This document shows positions 12,265-22,569 of a stretch of DNA of 29,632 nucleotides, piece after piece. The position numbers and the translations under genes were made by a program. How positions within the stretch are numbered: the first letter of the stretch is position 1; every line of letters begins with the position of its first letter. The notes below the pieces were generated by a model. The model did no database searches. It saw only the letters and a list, made by a program, of their open reading frames with translations, and was not told the DNA's origin. This DNA is from Pezizomycotina sp. ARF18. Its lineage: Eukaryota > Ascomycota. Where the stretch lies: the NCBI GenBank assembly GCA_002224055.1, contig AZLU01000344.1, positions 1-29,632 on the forward strand, written 5' to 3'.

Positions 12265-14013
12265 ATATATCGAAGCTTTCCTGAAGGAAAAAGGGGGAAA
12301 ATAAAATAAAAAATACAGAAGGATAGCTACGCTACCTAAGAGTATAGGAGGGGTGAAAAACCCAGCTAAAAACCAACTACTAAGAAAGAAAAGCGACGAT
12401 GATACTAACTAAGTACTTAATTAATGGTAAAATGCTACTGCCACTAAGGAAAAATTGCCGTCTCCCCCACAATTAATAAAATCCAACAAGCAGCGAAAGA
12501 GTATAGTAAGTAGTACCTATTTCATTGAACCGGCATACTGGTCTACCAGCTGCTAACCACCGGAGAGAGCCGTTCGACTTGGATTTCATACCAGGATTAA
12601 AAAATATATTACGGTGAAACCAAAAAAAATGTACAATATACTTCACAACCTCTCTTCTCTCTTATAATGAGGTAATGTATTTATTTTATTATAGGTACAT
12701 TTAATACTCTCTTATCCCTAGTACGTTTAAACATGCTCGCTACTCCTTGCGAGATTGTGCTGGTTTAGCGTATGTATACTACTAGGTAGAGTAAGTGGTG
12801 CGTGATCAAAGTATAGTACAAGGTTAGGTAATAGGAACGAATGGGCCCATTTTTAGCACCCCACGGTCCACTGAGACAAAGAACGAGAGAGAAGAGGGAA
12901 AGAGAGGGGGGTGGCTAATCCTCCTATTCCGGGAACCGCTGCCGTCTCCACTTTTTCTCTTCCCCCTTCCACCACACAAAATTTTCTTAAAAGCCAAGAC
13001 TCGAGAAGTGTTCGGGGCCTCTCTGATTAGCTCCTTTTAGAGGGAAGAAGGGTAAGATCTGGTTTGTTCTGGTTTCGGTCTGATAAGCGAGAAATTCTAA
13101 AACGGGCTGGAGCCAAATCTGGTCAGATGATGAGACGAAATTTCTCCCCTTCTTCCGGTAAAAAAAGAAAAGAAAGATAACTTAGTCAGCAGGGAAATCA
13201 CACGTCATCGAAAAGAAGGTAATTAAAGTCACATGATTACGCGACGCGTATGAGTCAAAGCACGAAATTGGCTGATTTTTGTGTATATATAATATACTTT
13301 ATATTCGCCTCCTGATAGTAGTACGTTTGCATATAAAAAAGATGGCCTCCAGTAAATCTATCTAACAGTGCAAAATAAAAGCACAATCGACCCCTCGTAC
13401 AAGATCCAGACACGAAAGAAACAATAGGAGAAACACCTAACAAGTATTAAAAACAACTAGCGATGAAGAATTCGAACTTTTTTTTGGTGAATAAAGACGA
13501 AGGATAGAAAGATTGATGTATATCCCTTGAAAAAAAAAAAAGTATCCGAACAGCTATATTATCAAGGCGAATAACTGAGCAGTAATCGGGGAAACAGCCT
13601 TGAAAGGGATGAAAAAAAAAAAAAAATCTAGATAAGGCCTTTGGAAAAGATATGGATATATACTTTTCATTTCTTTCTTATAAAACATCTCGGACATCGC
13701 GACAAAATGACTCCAGGAATGAGGAACTGAGTGCAAGGTAAAGAGGTAATAGGGGAGGATATAAATACAGTGCGGGACTAGGATAGGATGGGGGGAATGT
13801 GCAAGGTGAGTTTGTACAATTATTGTCAGGCTGCTTACAGAAGCAGAAATATTGTAAAGAACAGTATATTTTTTTTGGTTGGGAAGTTTCTAATGTGAAA
13901 GGGATGCAGGCTAAAATGGAGTCATCGATATCGTCAAGTCGTTGATGTTAGGAAGAGAGAAAAAACCGATGATATGATATATAAGAAAGTGTGGAAGTAT
14001 ATAGGGGAATTGA

Positions 14014-14030
14014 GGGGGGGGGGGGGGGGG
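14014..14030. repeat. G17 homopolymer
   Basis: Seventeen consecutive G on the plus strand, isolated in an AT-rich region. Its length is likely to be unreliable in assembly. Confidence 0.9.
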
Positions 14031-14323
14031 AATCCCTTGAAAATAAAATAGAAAAAGAGTAATAAAGGCAAGTGTTGACCGGCGAAAGAGTCCCATCAAT
14101 AGATATATATATATATGAAAGGAGACTGATAGAGAATAAAAGGTAGAAGAGAAAAAAGAATTGGAAGAACTAATACGACGTTCAGAAAAGAAACGGATAA
14201 GTAAGGTTCAGCAACAAACGCCAGAATGTAAATGCCAATCCGAACGAATATAAATAAAAAAAGGATAAAATTATATATTATCCATCGCAAGAAAGTGTTG
14301 GAAAGCGGGTATTCTCTGCGAAA

Positions 14324-16116
14324 TTAGACTCTAGGTTTCTTCCAGAAGTATTGCTGTGGAAAAGGAAACAAAGAAAAGCGGGTTAGTATACGTTTCAAGA
14401 TAGCAAACGAAGAAAAAAAAAAAAAAAAAGAAAACCTAAAAAACCAATATAATGCTCACCTTGTGAACTTTTCTGCAAGCACGGAGGCCTGATTTGCCAA
14501 CGGTTTCCGTAACGGCCTGCTTCCTGCCCTCGTTGTCGTCCATCTCCATATTGTAATAGTATTCATCCTCGAGCTTCTTCCCGACGGCGTCCTTGCCCTC
14601 GCGACGGACTTCCCGATGCATTTCGTCTTGCGGAGAATAGAGAGAACGTTCTCGTTGGTGACCTGGCCGGACAAAGAAGGGGGCAGCGACTGGAACAAGG
14701 TTGAGAGTGGAGTAGAAGACAGGCGAGAGAATGCGAGCTGATCGATCAAGTGGCCGGTGATCGATTCGACCTTGCGCGGTGAAAGCTGAATCTTCTCAGA
14801 AGCACGCTTGCGAGCCTCTGAAGCGCGAATCTTGGGCTCGGATCAATGTTCTGAGACTGCTCGGGGTCTTCCTTTTCATCCTCGTCCGGCTCACCAAGAC
14901 TGACCTTGTCGGCAATGACCCTCGGGTAGCTGCTTCGAATTTCTTCTCGAAGTCAAATTCCGCCTCTTCAGCCTCAAGACCGGCTGCAAGCTCGCGAAGA
15001 CCTTCATCGTCATCATCAACACGACTTTGGATCATAGTCTCATTACCCTCATCCTCATCCTCATCATCGTCTTCCTCGCTGGAAGCCGGGGAAAGCAGGA
15101 TCTCATCAGCCTCATCCTCGTAGATATCAACAGTAGAATTCATCGAAATCGTAGCATCGACGATGGTCAGCGAAGAACTGCGAACCCTGAACGGGGTCGG
15201 GGAGTCTGGGAAAGACAGCGACACCGGGGAACGGACACGGCGGGCCTGGTTACGGTCACGGAGAAGACCTTGGTCCGAATTAACTGAGTCGGAAGAGGAT
15301 TTCTTCTTGAGGAACCTCTCAGATGGTGACTTCTCCTCGGGGTTGACGTTCTCGTTGTTCCAGTCATCGAGGGCCTCGGTATTTTTATTCTTGCTTCGGA
15401 CGGTACCAGCGGGGACCGTAACGTTGTTACGGGCAGCGTTTTTATCGAGGCGATGGCACTTGGCTGGCCACTTGAGAACCACACGAGCATCCTGAACGTC
15501 GAGCATGATCTCGGCACCGACCGTCTCACTGCTAAAGCGATCACCTTTCTCCAACGACCAGATTATGGCCCTGGCAATGGACCTTGATCCGTTCCAGCCC
15601 AAGCACTCAATCTCCACGTCGGGGCCGCCCGTGAGGCAAGAAAGCAGCCCTAACGTGCACACGTGATATCAGGCGGGAACTGGAAAGCTGGTAGTCACAT
15701 GAGCCAGATGAGCGTCCCATCAAAACTGGATCACCATTAATCGGAAGAGCAATGGAAGGAACCGAAGTCAACGGGGCACGCAGTTCGGAAAGCATAGAAT
15801 TTGGTCCTCTTCAATATGGATGACGAGCCATGGTGGCAGACGATGGCATTGGCGGCGGTGAAGAGGGCGGGATACCGAGGATGAGGTTGGTACCGGTGTA
15901 GGGTACAATTCCTCAGCGGTCGGGCCGGCAGTCTTGGTGCCCTTGACGCCGATGGCTTATCACCGTTCGTCGGGGAACCGAGTGCCTGCCGTTTACTAAA
16001 CCTGGGCGGAGAAGAGGAATCAAATTCGAATGCGGGAAGAAGGGATGCCTGACGCTTCAAGCCGCGAGGGATCGAGGCGGCGAGGAAGGGAGGACCGAAT
16101 CATCGTGGGATGCCAT
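14324..16116 (-). CDS. FHA-domain nuclear protein, fungal Tos4/Plm2-like
   Basis: The start is at 16116 (MASHDDSVLPSSPPRS). The N-terminal third is low in order and includes a YPTPVPTSS segment typical of this fungal family. The forkhead-associated domain spans about 15720-15470: MGRSS, then LISRVHV (the SRxH phosphothreonine-binding signature), GWNGS, and IMLDVQDARVVLKWP. An acidic stretch follows near 15050-15110, then a conserved C-terminal part beginning ITGHLIDQLAFSRLSSTPLS and ending GKSGLRACRKVHK, then QYFWKKPRV and stop. The last nine residues and stop lie in a 30-nt exon (14324-14353), joined across an intron at 14354-14459 (donor GTGAGC, acceptor CCACAG). In yeast, Tos4 and Plm2 are G1/S-regulated, chromatin-bound FHA proteins; a similar nuclear role here is inference. 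The frame changes about eight times (near 16060, 15955, 15875, 15810, 15612, 14930, 14830, 14620), each explained by a 1-nt indel. The length, about 560 residues, fits the family. Confidence 0.8.
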
Positions 16117-16377
16117 TGTATACGAAATGGGAAGGACCGAACGCCTGCGAATGAAAAGGGAAGAGAAATATAGATCCGGACAGGAAATGTATTCTTCGTT
16201 CTCTTTTTTCAAAAGGTCCAAATTATGTTTTCGCTCTGTGGATTAATGAACGTCAAAGAATTGGGCACGGTAAGCAAATGAATAACCACCACAACATATT
16301 GCGATAACATCTCTCTTCCTTTCATATCTCTCTTCATTCTATATTCTTTTTCTTCGTCATCATCAAAAAGGACTCAA

Positions 16378-16383
16378 ACGCGT
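16378..16383. promoter_or_regulatory. Candidate MCB (ACGCGT) upstream of the FHA gene
   Basis: A perfect MluI cell-cycle box lies about 260 bp upstream of the FHA start codon. Tos4 and Plm2 are G1/S targets of SBF/MBF in yeast, so the position is sensible. However, at least six other ACGCGT sites occur in this window, about as many as chance predicts, so this is only a candidate. Confidence 0.3.
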
Positions 16384-18527
16384 ACCGAGGATTAATAAGA
16401 TAAAGAATAATAAACCTTTACACAGTCTTTTTATACTGTGACCATCTGACAGAATCGTAAAAGATGGTGAGGAAAGGAACCCAAAGCGTAAGACGTTCTT
16501 GCCTGAGATGTCGTTTCTTTCCTCGTGTCAAGAACAGTCAAGTCCTCAATTCACGTAGAAACCCTTTCCTTTCTGGTAATGTTAATATTAGTTGGAGAGG
16601 CTATTACTATTCCTCACTGATGATGAAGAGGAATGAATGTCTGATAATTGAAAACGATAATAGATGACCACTATGGAAAGAAAGAAAGAATGGAAAGATG
16701 AAAGAAAGAAAGATGAAAAAGGATTGAAGGCTGACAAGAGATTATATTAGACAGAAACACCAGGCATTGCAGAAGGCTGGTAAGAAAAATTTTCGCATAT
16801 AAAAAAAGAATATAAATAATTATTAATTGTATAAAAGGAACAAAAAGGAATTCGAATAATAATATACAAGGGTACCTAAGGGAAGGGGTTATTATGGGAG
16901 TGTTTTTAGGGCGTTGTTGTGAGAGACCGAAACCCAAGAAGAGCAGAGAGAGGAGAGGGAAAAAGAATCCCGGAGGTTTAAAGATCGAAAAAGAAAAAGA
17001 AAAAGAAAAAGAAATGATGATGATGATATAAATTAAGGTACCACTGCTCTAATACGTTACTGCCGCTGCCACTATACCTCTTTTCAATTTCTTTAATATT
17101 TTAATTCTTCTTTTAGGCGTGTTGTTTTGTTCTCCAACCAGAGAAAGCAGATGATAAGCTGATAACGACAGGCCAAGACAATAAAGTGGTATATAAAAAA
17201 CTGAAATATATACTGATAAGTATTTGGGCTATATTTCTGTCTGAACACGGGCTATTATTGGGATGTTTTTGCACGTCGTCGTATTAAAATTAATGAAGAC
17301 GGTCAAAAAGGATAAGGAAAATTAAATAAGGTGCAAAGAGGTCTCAAAGAAAGAGGAACAGGAATAGGGCAGCGATCTTCGGCGCCAAATCAACAAAATC
17401 ACGATTCAACGCGAAGAATGTGTGCAAAAACATACAAGGGAAAGAGTGCACGATGAACGTGGATGTGGATTCTGCAGAAGAGGCTCGTGAAGACGTGACT
17501 CGTGCAAAGCCACCTCACTCACTACTACCAATACAAGAGGGAAGACGTGAAGTGTGGTATCAAAAACATGTATAAAAACACGAGACGAGATAAGAGGAGA
17601 CACACTAACGATACAAAGGCCAAGGGAAAAGAGAAAGTGAGGCATGTAACAGGAGGGCCTCTCAAACGGTGAGACCAGTGGACCGTCATCAAGATAGACC
17701 CCACTTTCAATCTCGATTGCGGCAATGGGCAATACCGAAGCAAAGAGTAGACAGCAGTAGAACAATAGCCGCACAGGTACATACCTAATCACGAAAGAGG
17801 GCAGCAGCAGAAGGTGGGGTTCGACGGCCTCAAGAGGCGAGTCGACAGGAAGCTGATTGATGGGATTGCATTGCCGCCATTGCCCTATTCCTTAAATATC
17901 CAGAACCAGGATGAATGAGGAAAGATAGAACGAGGATTAATAAGGAGAGAGAAAGGAAAAAGAAAAGAAGAACGAAAGAAGAGAAGGACGGAAGAGCATC
18001 GATATATCGATATTTCCGTAACGTGAAGGGTGATTGGCTAATGGTATTGGGGAAGAGGGGGGGTGGTCTAGCGTGTTTGCGTGGCGGTGGAACGGAAGCG
18101 GTGTGTGTTTTGGTTGAAGCGTGGTGGTGGGTTGTTGAAAAGTAAGAGAAGACGCGTTTTTGGTAGTTGATGTCGCGCGATATTTTTTTTGACGCGATCA
18201 ACTAAATAATACAATATATAGGAGAAGGTAAAAAAAAAAAAAATAAGCAATTAACGCGTAACAAAAGAGAGAGAAAGTTCTTGGCACTTCCCTAATAAAC
18301 CTTAAATTTAAAGTAGCCAATTATAATTCCTTTTTCGGGAAGTTAATTAAGGGGACGCACAATTACATAATCCACAGTCCACACACCACCAGAATTCTCT
18401 TTCAACACCAAAAAACCGTCTACACGTGATGCTGTCGTTTCTTTCGAGGTCTTTGACAAAAGACAGTCCTTTAAGTCAGTCCTTCATATTCACTCCTTTG
18501 TTCAATGGAATTGTTGAAAGGAAGGAT

Positions 18528-18565
<38 letters not shown>

Positions 18566-18587
18566 TATCATCATTATCATCATCATA
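18528..18587. repeat. ATC trinucleotide microsatellite
   Basis: About 20 ATC units with occasional ATT variants. The flanking frames translate to poly-Ile, poly-Ser or poly-His and are not coding. Confidence 0.95.
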
Positions 18588-20424
18588 TCCTTTATTGCCA
18601 GTGCTTTTCTTTCAATTTTGCCTTCTGTTGAGGGGCCGAGGGTTTTCCCTTATTCTTGTTGTTCTTGTTAAATTGTTAAATCCGTAAGTGCAAGTGGTGC
18701 GGGTGGAGCCCTCTTTAATTACTAAACCAAATTTCGAGTTTTAACGCTGAGAAACAACCCACGTTAATTTCCCCCGTAAAAGTCGCCCGTTACCACTGCC
18801 ACTGCAAAATCGCGAAAATCACGGCCGCCGTATTGTTCGGGTTCGTGTTTTTTTTGGCGTTTTCCTTGCAGCACCCGCGGTAAATTTCCTTCTTTTCGCA
18901 TTTCAATCTGAGCTGATTTGAGTCGGTTGGTCCTGCTAAGTTGCTAACTGCTTCGGCGAATACACTTAATGAAAATATTCTACTCTAAACCGGATAACAA
19001 CAAGGCCCGCTGCCCCTTGTGCCTGACAACAGTATCAGATTCTCGATGTAGTTACGACTTTGTTTCTTTTTCAATTCCCTGGACCTAGGCAGATGCTCGT
19101 CTTGAGTCCTGGACACTTTTTGAGCAATCGACTATCACGAGATCACAACGGCAAAAAAGAAGCAGAAGAAATGGAAAAAGAAACTCGCTCGTCAAGTATA
19201 TAAGTTGCATTTTATCGCCTCCACCACACTGTACCTTGCAAGCACAGCAAGCACAGCCTTTAAAACGCGTTCTATCAATTACCTTAACCGCGTGGGATGG
19301 TATATCGATTAAACTTTTTTTTTTTTTTATCTACCCTCCTTTTTCTTTTCTTTTCTTTTCTCTTCTTTCTTTTCTTAATCTGCTAGGTCTGGAAGAAGCT
19401 GGGTTGAGCGGCTGGGTTCGTCCTATGCCTTGTTCCAGAAATAAAACAGCGAATCGGAGTATCCTTTTTAAGCATTTAGAAGAAGAAGCGTACATACGCT
19501 TGGTCCCTTGCACGTGCCTTTTTTCTTCCCTTTTCCCAGGTTCCAGGTTTTAACAATTTTTCTGTGGATGCTTTACATTGAATATATAATGGCTGGATAT
19601 ACCCTAACTAACCAATTATCTCGAAACGTGATACGCAACGCGAATCACAATTCCTTTCCTTACGATTACCGTGCAGCCAGGTAAGCAGAAGAAGGCTTAG
19701 TCTATACTGCAGACAAGGCAACGCGAGAATCCTTCTTTTTCCTTTTCAAACTATTTTCTGCATCCAATCCCAGAGAAAAATTTTTTTCTTAGTAGTTCTG
19801 AACCCTTGCCTTGTCGAATTGCCTGGGTAACTAACTTCCTACTCACTAGATTTTCTCTTGCATATGACCTTTCTTCGCAGTCAGCTCCCCTGGTAATAGA
19901 GCTCCGTGATAAATCGAGCAGAAAATTTTTTCTTAGAGAGCTAGTATACAGAAGCAGAGCTCTATTCACGATTTCAATGCAATTAAGAGCTCAAGGATCT
20001 CAACGGGTGAATGGAACGGCCCTTTTAAATTTCCTCTAGGTTCCAGAAACCTACCTAAACCCTTTAAGTTCCTTACTTAAACATTCTCTGCGTAACACAG
20101 TCTCGTGAAAAGATAAGAAATAAAAAACGCGTGTTCTGAAAACATTCAATGAAGCTAGCGTGTTTTCTGCGCTGCACTTTTGATATATGTATATATTATC
20201 TAATTTTCCCAGCCACGTCTTAGTTTCAGCTAGACTCGCGATCGGCTTCAAATCGTATCGCTGAGCAAAAAAAAGTTGAAAAAGATTGTGTAAATCCTTT
20301 CGGGTGTCTTTGTCTATATCTACTAGCGTAATGACGTGACGTGCATAGATTCCGGCGAAATCTCGTCGTGCTTTGAAACAGGCGATGTGGGTCGTTCTGG
20401 CACCTTATCCCGCGAGCCGTGAAA

Positions 20425-21451
20425 ATGTCGCAGTCAACCGAATCAGTTGTCATAGCCTCGAAGGTAGGTGACTTTTGCGTTACGTCATAGCCCCTCAGTA
20501 ATTCAATCCAATCTTATTTCCATTACTACCGCAAACTTACTCGGTAACGAAATTTGCTTCCACAGCGAAAAAATTACGAGCCATGTGATTGGTTACTCGG
20601 CCAAGCTATTGAACAAAAAAAAAAACGTCAACCTTGAATTTCAACACCCAAAAATAAACTATCACGACACTTTACATCGCCTTATCGCATTGAAAAAGCT
20701 TCACCACCCCATCTCCGCCTATCGCAGAGCAGACGAATCCCACTTGCTCTCTTTCTCCCGTATTACGTTCCCGCAATGGTACCGCAATGCTTCTCTTCTT
20801 GCAGTTAACCCTCCTCCTTGGAACGTTGAACAGAACGATTTAGATCCATTAAGCTAACCTCATCCACAAAACAGGCCTACCACTCCCCCTACGCTCCCAA
20901 GTAATTCCCCTTCCCCACCCCCTTCTCCCTTCCCTCCCAATCCCCCTCCTCTCAAACCCCCAATAACCCCCCCCTTCCCCTATCCATCCACACACGCTAA
21001 CCCCACTAGATTCAAACCGCAACCCCACTCGGCGCATGGACCATCTCCTCCGCCGGCCGCCTCGGCATGACGCTCGCAGCCTTCGGAGGCGTAGCCGGTT
21101 TTCGCCGCGCTGTACTTTGCGGAGGGTATGCCTAGGGTCCGGAGGGATATACTGCAGAAGATTCCCGGATTGGGAGTTATTGGATCAGGGAGATACCGCC
21201 GAGCGATAACGTACGTATCTATTCCTCTCGACTTTCTGTCCGTATTTTGGGTTTTTGGCCTGGCATAGTGGGGGAGGTTATGAGAGGAGGCGAACGGGAG
21301 GAATGGTCGAGTTAGAACGGAATTGTATGAGGCATTGGTAGTGGATGGAGTTGTATGTATGTGGTGGTAGCAGATGGTGGTGTTATCGTTAGCACATTAC
21401 GCCATTTCGAAATGCGATCGCTAACATGACCATCTTCCACAGCCGTTCTAA
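20425..21451 (+). CDS. QCR10: Ubiquinol-cytochrome c reductase subunit 10 (complex III)
   Basis: Four exons are inferred. Exon 1 is 20425-20463, MSQSTESVVIASK, with a GTAGGT donor. Exon 2 is 20875-20900, AYHSPYAP, preceded by GCTAAC and CAG. Exon 3 is 21010-21210, preceded by GCTAAC and CTAG, with a GTACGT donor. Exon 4 is 21443-21451, Pro-Phe-stop, preceded by GCTAAC and CACAG. Exon 3 carries the family core: KFKPQPH, GRLGMTLAAFGGVAGF (start of the single membrane helix), EGMPRVRRDILQKIPG and YWIREIPPSDN, completed to SDNPF by the last exon, which is the typical Qcr10 C-terminus. The product is about 91 residues, the usual size. Qcr10 is a small inner-membrane subunit of mitochondrial complex III that helps stabilise the Rieske protein. 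Three 1-nt shifts occur in exon 3: one base missing near 21025-21031, one extra T at 21099-21102, one G missing at 21172-21174. The identification is strong despite these; the gene converges on the chitin synthase. Confidence 0.88.
20901..21009 (+). other. C-rich QCR10 intron 2
   Basis: This 109-nt intron consists almost entirely of C and T with repeated C3-C8 runs, and ends in a GCTAAC branch site and CACTAG acceptor. The opposite strand therefore carries many G3+ runs separated by short loops, a strong potential G-quadruplex. Donor GTAATT is atypical, and the donor position could shift by a base. Confidence 0.7.
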
Positions 21452-22569
21452 ATCACCTTCATAATCTCACGGGCAAACGACAACACGCGATCGGAAGTGG
21501 AACATTCGCATAGAATTATCTTATTAGAAAAGGACAACAAAACGATCGCCGTTACTGCCAATACATGTATAGAACACGTGGTAAAGAGAATAGCGACAAG
21601 CTGAGTGAGGAAAAAGGTTACCGGTATACACTATTGTACAAATGACAAATAAACCCATCATTGTAATGTCCGTTTTTGTTTCTTCGTTTCGTAATAAACA
21701 CAATATAAAGTATCAAAAGTAAAGGCGTTAATTGTGTTATAATGAAATCGCTGCCGATAAAGGAAGCTCCGACTTGTAATAGAGATGCATCGCTTGCTTG
21801 CTAATTAATATACAGTTTCACCCCGGGGTTCAATTTTCTTTTGTAATACAATGATGATTATAATAAGAACAAAATAATAAGTGTTGTTTTTGTCTCCGTT
21901 TCTCTCGTTTCTCGTGATGGCATTATTAAAGGGAATTATTATAAAAAGATGGCGGTATAAGGGGTGTAGAGGCTTATAAAGAAAAGGTGATAAATGGGAA
22001 TAGAAAGAAAAGCAGGCTTATGAGAAGACGGAAACAAAATGATAAGGAAAGGGCGTATGATGATGCAGAGGAAAGTCATATAATAGGGAATGGCCCATAG
22101 AGTAAGAAAGCCATATTATAGGGAAATACGTTTGATAAAGAAAAACGAAAGACAAGAGTGTCATGTATAAAGACCTTGCCTAGAAAGTTGAACAGCAGGG
22201 AAGGTTTCCAGTGTTTTTATCATCGAGAAGAAGGCATATGTGAGTTAATAACGAATATAAGAAAGGAGAGGATTATAATATTAGAAGAAATGAATATAAA
22301 GGAGTATTAAGGGAAAAGTTAAATGAGTATGGTGAGAAGTGAAAAAGAAAGTAAGAGAAGACGAGGAGAAAAGACGGAGATAGTAAGAAGTACGAAATAC
22401 AAGAAGAGAAAAAAGAGAAAGCTCCCTTCCTTGGGAAACCTCTACATATCCTTAATGAAAAATAATAAAATCAACATCCAAAGAACAACAATAATAATAA
22501 AAGTGAGAAAGAAAAGGGTTCCAACCAATTACCTGTTCCTCCAACCATGATGATAGAACTTTAAACCGT
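21452..22569. other. Spacer between convergent QCR10 and chitin synthase genes
   Basis: This is expected to hold both 3' UTRs. AATAAA-like motifs (for example near 21648 and 21695) suit polyadenylation of QCR10. The right part is purine-rich with no credible coding frame. Confidence 0.55.

Larger units (their letters stand above)
10282..14323. other. Gene-free spacer between tandem minus-strand genes
   Basis: This holds the promoter and 5' UTR of the F-box gene on the left and the 3' UTR of the FHA gene on the right. Four kilobases is long for a compact ascomycete. No open frame has protein-like composition; most are translations of purine- or pyrimidine-rich tracts. A T17 tract lies at 11402-11418 and a G17 tract at 14014-14030. 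No tRNA- or 5S-like sequence was recognised. Confidence 0.5.
16117..20424. other. Divergent intergenic region between FHA gene and QCR10
   Basis: The two flanking genes are transcribed away from each other, so both promoters lie here. The right-hand part is plausibly the promoter and 5' UTR of QCR10, with pyrimidine-rich tracts at 19315-19375. The left part contains an ACGCGT site upstream of the FHA gene and A/G-rich repeats near 16680-16720 and 16988-17010. An unexplained open frame with a signal-peptide-like start lies at 17406-17792 (see findings). No RNA gene was recognised. Confidence 0.5.
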
